The position numbers and the translations under genes are program-made. Shown in pieces: positions 6,263-11,725 of a stretch of 11,725 nt of DNA. This DNA comes from JASHVB01 sp049522565 (GTDB lineage Bacteria > Pseudomonadota > Alphaproteobacteria > Acetobacterales > Acetobacteraceae). The DNA lies in assembly GCA_049522565.1 (NCBI GenBank), contig JBEKNT010000206.1, positions 1 through 11,725 on the forward strand, in the 5' to 3' direction. The notes beneath the pieces are model-generated. The model had not been told where the DNA came from, did not search any database, and saw nothing but the letters and a program-made list of their open reading frames with translations. The first letter of the stretch is position 1. Every line of letters begins with the position of its first letter.

Positions 6263-7489
6263 ATGAACGCACCAAACACCCCGCCGACCACCGCCATGGC
6301 AGCCGCCCAGCCCGGTGCCGCACCCGCTTCGACCGGGCGCATGACGACGGCCGAGATCCTCGCCCGGCTGGTCGCCTTCGACACCACCAGCCGCAACTCC
6401 AACCTGAAGCTGATCGAGTTCGTGCGCGGCTACCTGGATGCGCAGGGCGTCGCCTATCGCGTCAGCACGGACGAAATCAAGCAGAAGGCCAACATCCACG
6501 CGATTGTCGGGCCGCAAGCCGCCGGCGGCGTCGCCTTGTCGGGCCATGTCGATACCGTGCCGGTCGAAGGCCAGGCCTGGAGCGCCGATCCGTTCACCCT
6601 GCGGCGCGACGGCGGAAATCTGTACGCACGCGGCGCCTGCGACATGAAGGGCTTCGTCGCCTCCTGCCTCGCCGCGGTGCCCGACTTCCAGGCGAAGCAA
6701 CTGAAGCGCCCGCTGCACCTGTTCATCAGCTACGACGAAGAGACCGATTTCGGCGGCGTCGAGCGGTTGGTCGCCGATCTGCAAGAGTCCGATCTGAAGC
6801 CGGCGCTGTGCGTGGTCGGCGAACCGTCGGGCATGAAGCCGATCATCGCGCACAAGGGCCGGCTCAGCCTGAATGTGCGGGTGCGTGGCCGGCCCGGCCA
6901 CTCCAGCGAGCCGGCCAAGGGCGTGAACGCCATCCATGCCGCCGGCGAGGCGATTGCCTGGGTGGCCGCGGAAGCCAGGCGGCTGGCCCAGGAGGGTCCG
7001 TTCGCCGAGGCGTTCGATCCGCCGCATACCACCATCCAGGTGGGCACCGTGCAAGGCGGCTCGATCCTCAACATCATTCCGGAACATGCCGAATTCAGCA
7101 TGGAGTGGCGCAACGTTCCCAACGACGACGCGGAACGGCATCTCGCGCGGCTGAAGGCTTTCGTCGCCACGGCCATCGAGCCGGCAATGCACGCGGTGCA
7201 TCCGGCGACCGGCTTCAGTTTCGAGATCATCAACCTGATGCCGCGCCTGGCGCTCGATCCGAATCACGAACTGGCGACGGTGGTGAAGCAACTCACCAAC
7301 TCGAACAGCGCCGGCACGGTAAGCTACGGCACCGAGGGCGGATACTATCAGAATGCCGGCATCCCGACGATCATCTGCGGCCCGGGTTACATCGCGCAGG
7401 CGCACCAGCCTGACGAGTTCGTGGCGCAGAGCGAACTCGACGCCTGTGACGCGTTCATCCGCCGCCTGGCGGATCGTCTGCTGACCTGA
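6263..7489 (+). CDS. argE: ArgE-like M20 family deacylase (acetylornithine deacetylase)
   Basis: A 408-aa dinuclear zinc amidohydrolase. ArgE removes the acetyl group from N-acetylornithine; relatives act on other N-acyl amino acids and small peptides. The M20 metal site is complete: H95 and D97 in SGHVDTVP, D127 in RGACDMKG, E159 (general base) and E160 in YDEETD, E187 in VGEPSG, and H381 in AHQPDEF. A lid/dimerisation segment with RGRPGHSSEP sits in the middle. The start is uncertain. ATG 6263 follows a TATAGA box and gives an Ala/Pro-rich lead of 26 residues; ATG 6341 starts exactly at the domain (MTTAEIL); ATG 6191 has a GAGGG close upstream but would begin near a repeat. It is followed after 12 bp by the desuccinylase-like gene, suggesting an operon. 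The neighbourhood favours a catabolic deacylase over arginine biosynthesis, so the symbol is a family label. Confidence 0.9.
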   Translation: MNAPNTPPTTAMAAAQPGAAPASTGRMTTAEILARLVAFDTTSRNSNLKLIEFVRGYLDAQGVAYRVSTDEIKQKANIHAIVGPQAAGGVALSGHVDTVPVEGQAWSADPFTLRRDGGNLYARGACDMKGFVASCLAAVPDFQAKQLKRPLHLFISYDEETDFGGVERLVADLQESDLKPALCVVGEPSGMKPIIAHKGRLSLNVRVRGRPGHSSEPAKGVNAIHAAGEAIAWVAAEARRLAQEGPFAEAFDPPHTTIQVGTVQGGSILNIIPEHAEFSMEWRNVPNDDAERHLARLKAFVATAIEPAMHAVHPATGFSFEIINLMPRLALDPNHELATVVKQLTNSNSAGTVSYGTEGGYYQNAGIPTIICGPGYIAQAHQPDEFVAQSELDACDAFIRRLADRLLT

Positions 7490-7501
7490 ACCGCGCGCGA
7501 C

Positions 7502-8470
7502 ATGGCCCCGTCCGCTTCGCCAACGCTGCCGCTCTTCGAGGTGCGCCTGGCCGCGCCCGACATCGGACACTGGGTCGAAGGCAATACCGGCATCCAAGGT
7601 TTTACCAGCCGTACCGCCCGCCGGCCCGGCCCGCATGTCATGCTGCTGGCGCTGTCGCACGGCAACGAGATCGCCGGAGCGATCGCGCTGGACCGCCTGC
7701 TGGCGGCGGACCTCGCGCCGACGCGCGGGCGGCTGACGTTCGGTTTCGTCAACCTCGCCGCGTTCGAGCGGTTCGATCCGCGCCAGCCCACCTTGTCGCG
7801 CTTCATCGACGAGGACATCAACCGGCTGTGGGAGGCCACGATGCTGGACGGCTCGCGCCGCTCCGTGGAGCTGGAGCGGGCGCGGGCGATCCGGCCGATG
7901 ATCGACAGCGCCGACGTGGTGCTGGACCTGCATTCGATGCTGTGGCCGTCGGATCCGCTGATACTGTGCGGCGCCACGGCCAAGGGGCGGGCGCTGGCGG
8001 CGGGCATCGGCACACCGGAGTTGGTGGTGGCGGACCATGGTCACGCCAGCGGCCGGCGCTTGCTCGATTACGCCCGCTTCGCCGCGCCGGACACGCCGTT
8101 CGTCGCCAACCTGGTCGAGGCCGGACAGCATTGGCTGCCCACCACCGTCGATACCATGCTGGCCAGCATCGCCGGATTGCTGCGGCATTTCGGGATGGCG
8201 CCGGCGACGCACCCGGCGCTGCCGCCGCCGCAGACGAGGCGGCAACGTTTCGCCGAGGTCACCGACGCCGTCGCCGCCGCCACCAGCAGCTTCGCGTTCG
8301 TGCAGTCGTGGCGCGGGGGCGAAGTCATCCCCCACCGCAACACGCTGATCGCGCTGGACGGCACGACGGAGATCCGCACGCCGTACGACGACTGCCTGCT
8401 GGTCATGCCGAGCCTGCGTCCCAGCCGCGGCCACACTGCGGTACGGCTGGCGCGGTTCAATGCGGGGTAA
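7502..8470 (+). CDS. Succinylglutamate desuccinylase/aspartoacylase family protein
   Basis: A 322-aa zinc carboxypeptidase-like deacylase of the AstE/AspA superfamily, which hydrolyses N-acyl groups such as succinyl or acetyl from amino acids. Visible motifs are H53 and E56 in SHGNE (zinc), N107-R108 in EDINRLW (substrate carboxylate), H144 in LDLHS (zinc), and E206 in NLVEAGQH (general base). All are intact. A C-terminal beta-rich domain follows from about residue 245. The ATG at 7502 is 12 bp after the argE-like stop codon, so the two deacylases are probably co-transcribed and may act on related N-acylated substrates (inference). It is followed by a 200-bp gap with a palindromic repeat. No other arginine succinyltransferase pathway genes are in view, so astE itself is not claimed. 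Confidence 0.87.
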   Translation: MAPSASPTLPLFEVRLAAPDIGHWVEGNTGIQGFTSRTARRPGPHVMLLALSHGNEIAGAIALDRLLAADLAPTRGRLTFGFVNLAAFERFDPRQPTLSRFIDEDINRLWEATMLDGSRRSVELERARAIRPMIDSADVVLDLHSMLWPSDPLILCGATAKGRALAAGIGTPELVVADHGHASGRRLLDYARFAAPDTPFVANLVEAGQHWLPTTVDTMLASIAGLLRHFGMAPATHPALPPPQTRRQRFAEVTDAVAAATSSFAFVQSWRGGEVIPHRNTLIALDGTTEIRTPYDDCLLVMPSLRPSRGHTAVRLARFNAG

Positions 8471-8525
8471 TGGCGCGTGGCCGAGAGATCGATCCTCTAT
8501 CTGGTGCGCAGGGCCACGATCAGTG

Positions 8526-8607
8526 TCATGGCCGGCGCAGGCCGGCCACCTACGACTGTCCCGCGTAGCCCGCAGAAAAGACTTGGCTGGCCTGCGCCGG
8601 TCATGCC
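8526..8607 (+). repeat. REP-like nested palindrome between the desuccinylase-like and enoyl-CoA hydratase-like genes
   Basis: Outer arms 8532-8548 and 8584-8600 are complementary at 16 of 17 positions. The left arm can also fold alone (TGGCCGGC 8529-8536 with GCCGGCCA 8541-8548, loop GCAG), and the centre holds CTACG (8550-8554) with CGTAG (8564-8568). The left end, GTCATGGCC followed after the stem by CTACGAC, follows the pattern of the other copies and shares ACGACTGTCC with the repeat at 6066. It fills nearly half of the 200-bp gap 8471-8670, which otherwise shows only the possible -10 box of the next gene. Confidence 0.8.
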
Positions 8608-8655
8608 ACTTGGCGCGCCCCCCTGCCGCGGCGTGTCAATCTCTCCGCCTGTCGG

Positions 8656-8661
8656 TATAAG
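8656..8661 (+). promoter_or_regulatory. Possible -10 box of the enoyl-CoA hydratase-like gene
   Basis: TATAAG lies 9 bp before the ATG at 8671, the same spacing as TATAGA before the argE-like gene. Transcription would begin within a few bases of the start codon. No clear Shine-Dalgarno sequence lies between (GCGTCCCCA), which fits leaderless initiation. No convincing -35 was found. Confidence 0.4.
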
Positions 8662-8670
8662 GCGTCCCCA

Positions 8671-9468
8671 ATGCCCGACGATGCACCATTGACCGAAGCC
8701 GTCCTGCAGCGCCGCGACGCGGACGGCGTTGCCTGGCTGACGCTGAACCACCCCGCCGCGCGCAATGCGTTGTCGATGGCGCTGATGCAGACGCTGGACG
8801 CCGAACTGGTGGCGATCGCCGACGATGCCACGGTGAAGGTCGTGGTGATCGGCGGCGCCGGCCCGGCCTTTTGCTCCGGCCACGATCTGCGCGAACTGCG
8901 CGCGCAGCCCGACCGCGGTGCATACCAGGCGGTGTTCGCGCAATGCTCCGCGCTGATGCAGCGGATCGTCGGGCTGCCGAAGCCGGTGATCGCCCGCGTG
9001 CACGGCGTGGCGACGGCGGCCGGCTGCCAGCTCGTCGCGAGCTGCGACCTCGCGGTGGCAGCGGATACCGCCCGTTTCGCCACGCCCGGCGTCAATCTCG
9101 GCCTGTTTTGCTCCACGCCGATGGTGGCGCTGTCACGCGCCGTCGGGCGCAAGGCGGCGATGGAAATGCTGCTGACTGGCGACATGATCGATGCAGCGCG
9201 GGCGTGCGCGCTGGGGCTGGTGAACCGGGTCGTGCCGGAGGCCGGTCTGCATGCCGCGGTGGCGGCGCTCGCCGGGCAGATCGCCGGCAAGAGTCCACTG
9301 ACCCTGGCGATCGGCAAGGTGGCGTTCTACCGCCAGGCGGAGCTGCCGCTGGAGCAAGCCTATGCATACGCGTCGGAGGTGATGGTGCGGAACATGCTGG
9401 CGCGCGACGCGGCGGAGGGAATCGACGCCTTCCTGGACAAGCGCACCCCGGTCTGGACGGGCACCTGA
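8671..9468 (+). CDS. Enoyl-CoA hydratase/isomerase family protein (ECHDC3-like), atypical active site
   Basis: A 265-aa crotonase-fold protein of normal length that should bind an acyl-CoA. The oxyanion-hole segments are present: PAFCSGHDL (65-73) and the GVATAAGCQL region (112-121). In standard enoyl-CoA hydratase two glutamates act as acid and base. Here the first position is Q120 (GCQL instead of GCEL) and the second G140 (TPGVNLG instead of the PE...LG pattern). Hydration by the textbook mechanism is therefore unlikely. The pattern FATPGVNLGLFCSTP resembles, from memory, the ECHDC3 group, whose reaction is poorly defined. The C-terminal helices end with AEGIDAFLDKRTPVW, typical of the family. 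It probably has its own promoter (TATAAG at 8656) and is separated by 74 bp from cbpA. Isomerase, thioesterase or purely CoA-binding roles are alternatives. Confidence 0.88.
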   Translation: MPDDAPLTEAVLQRRDADGVAWLTLNHPAARNALSMALMQTLDAELVAIADDATVKVVVIGGAGPAFCSGHDLRELRAQPDRGAYQAVFAQCSALMQRIVGLPKPVIARVHGVATAAGCQLVASCDLAVAADTARFATPGVNLGLFCSTPMVALSRAVGRKAAMEMLLTGDMIDAARACALGLVNRVVPEAGLHAAVAALAGQIAGKSPLTLAIGKVAFYRQAELPLEQAYAYASEVMVRNMLARDAAEGIDAFLDKRTPVWTGT

Positions 9469-9542
9469 CGATTGGCCGGCACGGGTGGTCGGACGCGGTC
9501 GCCATACCTATCTGAGCACCACCCAATGATTGCTGGACTGTG

Positions 9543-10457
9543 ATGAAAGACCCCTACGAAGTCCTGGGCGTGCAGAAGACCGCCAACGAGGCGGCGATCC
9601 GTGCCGCCTATCGCAAGCTGGCCAAGCGCTACCACCCCGACCTCAACCCCGGCAAACCCGAGGCGGCGGAACGGTTCAAGGAGATCAACGCCGCCAACGA
9701 CATCCTGTCGGATGCGGACAAGCGCGCCCGGTTCGACCGCGGCGAGATCGATGCCGCCGGCAACGAGGTGCCGCCGGAGCGCCCGTTCTACCGCGACTTC
9801 GGCGACGCGCCCGGCCGCGAGAAGTACCACGCGAATATCGATCCCGAGGACCTGGAGAGCATCTTCGCCCACGCCTTCGGCGGCGCCGCTCACGGCCGAC
9901 CGTCCGGCGCCGCCGGCGGCCGGCGGTTCTCCGCCCGCGGCTCGGACGCGCACTACACGCTGACCGTCGGCTTCCTCGATGCCGCCAACGGCACCACGCG
10001 CCGCATCACCCTGCCGGAAGGCCGCACGCTGGATGTGCGCATCCCCGCCGGCGTGCGCGACGGCCATCTGCTGCGGCTGAAGGGCCAGGGTATGCCGGGC
10101 CTCGGCGACGGTCCGCCGGGCGACGCGCTGGTCGAAATCGTCGTCGCGCCGCACCCGCTGTTCCGCCGCGAAGGCGACGACATCATCGTCGAGCTGCCCG
10201 TCACCATCCAGGAGGCGGTGCTGGGTACGTCGGTGGAAGTGCCGACCATCAAGGGCAAGGTGCGGCTGACCATCCCGCCCAATTCCGGCACCGGCACGCG
10301 GCTGCGGCTGCGCGGGCGAGGCATCCACCAGGGCCACCAGTTCGTGCAGTTGCACGTCGTGCTGCCGCCGGAGCACGAGCCGGCGTTGGCCGAGTTCCTC
10401 AAGTCATGGCAACCGAAGCACGCGTTCAATCCACGCGCGGGTCTGGAGGAAGCATGA
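9543..10457 (+). CDS. cbpA: CbpA-like DnaJ family co-chaperone
   Basis: A 304-aa J-domain protein that would stimulate Hsp70 (DnaK) ATPase activity and deliver clients to it in the cytoplasm. The J domain spans about 3-68 with the essential HPD at 31-33 (KRYHPDLNPG). A glycine-rich linker at about 111-130 follows, then the two beta-barrel substrate-binding domains CTD I and II from about 136 to 290. The cysteine zinc-finger repeats of DnaJ are absent, which defines the class B/CbpA type. The identification is supported by the next gene, cbpM, which overlaps its stop codon. ATG 9543 (MKDPYEVLGV) is preferred over the GTG at 9540. No strong ribosome binding site is visible. CbpA often works in stress or stationary phase, but no regulatory site can be read here. 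Confidence 0.93.
   Translation: MKDPYEVLGVQKTANEAAIRAAYRKLAKRYHPDLNPGKPEAAERFKEINAANDILSDADKRARFDRGEIDAAGNEVPPERPFYRDFGDAPGREKYHANIDPEDLESIFAHAFGGAAHGRPSGAAGGRRFSARGSDAHYTLTVGFLDAANGTTRRITLPEGRTLDVRIPAGVRDGHLLRLKGQGMPGLGDGPPGDALVEIVVAPHPLFRREGDDIIVELPVTIQEAVLGTSVEVPTIKGKVRLTIPPNSGTGTRLRLRGRGIHQGHQFVQLHVVLPPEHEPALAEFLKSWQPKHAFNPRAGLEEA
10445..10450 (+). promoter_or_regulatory. Ribosome binding site of cbpM
   Basis: GGAGGA inside the end of cbpA lies 3 nt before ATG 10454 and 6 nt before ATG 10457. Both codons are in frame, so the spacing slightly favours the second and the start differs by one residue only. The overlap with the cbpA stop (ATGATG) implies translational coupling. Confidence 0.7.
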
Positions 10458-10798
10458 TGCTGCAGCTCACCGCCGTGACTGCGCTGTTCGTCGATTTGCC
10501 GGCGCAGGAGCTGACGGCATGGATCGAGCGCGGCTGGGTGCAGCCGGAACCTGCCGACTCCGGCTGGGTCTTCCAGGAGATCGACATCGCCCGGGTGCGA
10601 TTGATCCACGACCTGCGCCACGGCATGGATGTCGGCGAGGACACCATTCCGCTGGTCCTGTCCCTGCTCGATCAGGTCTACGAACTGCGCGCCCTGTTGA
10701 AAGCGGTGTTGCGCGCGGTGGAGGCCCAGCCGGAAGCGGTGCAGGAAGCCATCCGAAGTCACCTCTCCCGCGGAAGCGGGAAAGATCGAGACGCGTAA
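10454..10798 (+). CDS. cbpM: Chaperone modulator CbpM (MerR-like fold)
   Basis: A 114-aa protein. CbpM binds the J domain of CbpA and inhibits its co-chaperone activity. Visible features are the helix-turn-helix-like start with LTAWIERGWVQPE (20-32), the WVFQEIDIARVRLIHDL segment (38-54) and the long leucine-rich helix at about 64-90. The start overlaps the cbpA stop codon by 4 bp (ATGA), so both are made from one mRNA and are probably translationally coupled. The last 13 or so residues (from SHLSRGSGK) are encoded by a degenerate palindromic repeat related to the one at 2891 and make the protein longer than the roughly 100 aa I expect for the family. The tail is probably a late addition. The gene converges on the VOC gene, with 16 bp between the stop codons. 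Confidence 0.92.
   Translation: MMLQLTAVTALFVDLPAQELTAWIERGWVQPEPADSGWVFQEIDIARVRLIHDLRHGMDVGEDTIPLVLSLLDQVYELRALLKAVLRAVEAQPEAVQEAIRSHLSRGSGKDRDA
10758..10790. repeat. Degenerate palindromic repeat inside the 3' end of cbpM
   Basis: GTCACCTCTCCCGCGG closely matches the left arm and loop start of the palindrome at 2891-2930, and AGCGGGA matches its right arm. Only the central 6 bp still pair (TCCCGC 10766-10771, GCGGGA 10776-10781). It overlaps coding sequence and supplies the CbpM C-terminus. Confidence 0.75.
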
Positions 10799-10814
10799 CC
10801 CTCGGGGGTGAGGT

Positions 10815-11663
10815 TTAGACCTCGCGAAATTCCAATACCGTGCCAAACGCCGCGCTCGGCGGCACAAGGATGCGATCGCTTTCACGCACCGCGCCGACAA
10901 CCCCACCCGCTTCCAACGCCTGCGCTGCGGCCGCCAGCGACCTCGTGCGCAAGGTCAACCCCGCCATGAATTCCGAACGTCCCTCCCCGTCCGGCGCCGA
11001 GTCGCCGAACGCGCGTTGCAACGCGGCCGGCGTGATCACGTCGAACTGCGACAACCCGACCAGCAGCCGGCACCCGTCGGCGCTCTCGCGCACCGCCCCG
11101 GCGCCGAACATGCGCGCGAACAACCCACCCAGCGACGCCGGATCCTGCGCTGCGATCACCGCCCGCATCACCCCGATCACCCCGTTCGCGTGATGCCGCC
11201 ACGCGTCGCGCCACACCAGGTCGCGCGTGAGGTGGTGACAGAAATACAGCCGCCCGGCCGGGGTCGTTCCCGTCGTCAGACGCACCGTGCGAAACGTCGC
11301 ATCGCGCGGGCCATCCGGCAGTTCAACCGGGCGGGAGAACTGCTGCGGCGGCTCGATCGGCACGCCCGCGGCATGCAACGCGTCGTAGGTGCGGTTCGAA
11401 TCCTCGGTGCCCCAGACCAGACCATTCAGTCCCTCCGGCGCGGCAAGGATCTCCTGCCGCCGCGTATCTCCGCGGGGCGCGGCGATCAACTCCAGGTATT
11501 CGGTGCCGAACATTGCGAGGTGGTTCATCGAACCCAGCGTGTGATAGCCGCGCGGCGTGAGGGTGAATCCCAGGCGACGATAGGTTTCGGCGCCTTCGTC
11601 GATGCGGTCGCGCACATTGACCACGACATGGTCCAGGGTCGGCACGGGCAATGGGTAAGACAT
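10815..11663 (-). CDS. Vicinal oxygen chelate (glyoxalase-like) family protein
   Basis: A 282-aa protein with two glyoxalase/dioxygenase-type modules, at about 8-150 and 160-282, resembling the glyoxalase-like domain group. The likely metal ligands are visible: H12 in LDHVVV, E58 in YLELIA, one of H143/H144 in YFCHHL, and E278 near the end in LEFRE. A metal-dependent lyase, isomerase or ring-cleaving activity is possible, but substrate and reaction cannot be told. The start at 11663 is well supported: on the minus strand GAGGG lies 7 nt upstream of the ATG (CCCTC at 11671-11675). It faces cbpM tail to tail and is not expected to be co-regulated with it. A REP-like element begins 17 bp upstream of the start codon, in the leader or promoter. 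Confidence 0.88.
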   Translation of the reverse strand: MSYPLPVPTLDHVVVNVRDRIDEGAETYRRLGFTLTPRGYHTLGSMNHLAMFGTEYLELIAAPRGDTRRQEILAAPEGLNGLVWGTEDSNRTYDALHAAGVPIEPPQQFSRPVELPDGPRDATFRTVRLTTGTTPAGRLYFCHHLTRDLVWRDAWRHHANGVIGVMRAVIAAQDPASLGGLFARMFGAGAVRESADGCRLLVGLSQFDVITPAALQRAFGDSAPDGEGRSEFMAGLTLRTRSLAAAAQALEAGGVVGAVRESDRILVPPSAAFGTVLEFREV

Positions 11664-11679
11664 GGCGGGACCCTCATTA

Positions 11680-11713
11680 CGTCATGGTCGGGCTTGACCC
11701 GGCCATCTATCGC
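11680..11713 (+). repeat. REP-like palindromic repeat upstream of the VOC gene
   Basis: A third close copy of the element flanking the GIY-YIG gene. The stem is ATGGTCGGG (11684-11692) and CCCGGCCAT (11698-11706) around the same CTTGA loop, with one T/G pair, preceded by CGTC and followed by CTAT. It differs from the copy at 1342 by a single base across the shared core of about 30 bp. No GIY-YIG gene lies beside it in the window, which ends at 11725. Confidence 0.9.
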
Positions 11714-11725
11714 CGCACGGTGCCG

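Noticed and set aside
6194..8434. A long 746-codon minus-strand ORF antisense to the argE-like and desuccinylase-like genes
   Set aside because: It is a high-GC shadow of two genes with intact catalytic motifs; its translation is Arg/His-rich and has no domain.

Overview
This is a GC-rich window of typical alphaproteobacterial character. Rhodospirillales/Acetobacteraceae is my best guess, from the gene families and from palindromic repeats that read in one frame as 'MAGLDPAI'. That placement is inference, since no rRNA or tRNA is present. Ten confident full-length protein genes of ordinary metabolic or chaperone type are present, plus one small GIY-YIG nuclease gene that sits inside an unusual repeat structure.

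Left half, minus strand (transcribed right to left): an M81/MlrC-like metallopeptidase (4488-6026), a sulfotransferase-like protein (2931-4268), and the two permeases of a Dpp/Opp-type peptide ABC importer, dppB-like (1909-2883) and dppC-like (178-1089). No substrate-binding protein or ATPase is in the window. The two permease genes, which normally lie a few bases apart, are separated by 819 bp. That gap holds an opposite-strand GIY-YIG gene (1448-1735) framed by inverted copies of a 40-bp palindromic repeat (39/40 identical). Each copy is backed on its outer side by a tandem array: seven 30-bp units on the left and about three 21-bp units on the right. The arrays share a core sequence, also in inverted orientation. 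This array-REP-nuclease-REP-array composite is the most interesting object in the window.

Right half, plus strand: an ArgE-like M20 deacylase (6263-7489), a succinylglutamate desuccinylase/aspartoacylase-family protein (7502-8470), an enoyl-CoA hydratase-family protein lacking both usual catalytic glutamates (8671-9468), and a cbpA-cbpM co-chaperone/modulator pair (9543-10457 and 10454-10798). A minus-strand vicinal-oxygen-chelate protein (10815-11663) converges on cbpM.

The M81 peptidase and the ArgE-like gene diverge from a shared 236-bp intergenic region. Together with the desuccinylase-like gene and the Dpp permeases they suggest import and hydrolysis of small peptides or N-acylated amino acids (inference). 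Palindromic repeats of at least three types fill most intergenic gaps. One, just 5' of dppB, is a perfect 18-bp-stem hairpin. A decayed relative of it encodes the C-terminal tail of CbpM.
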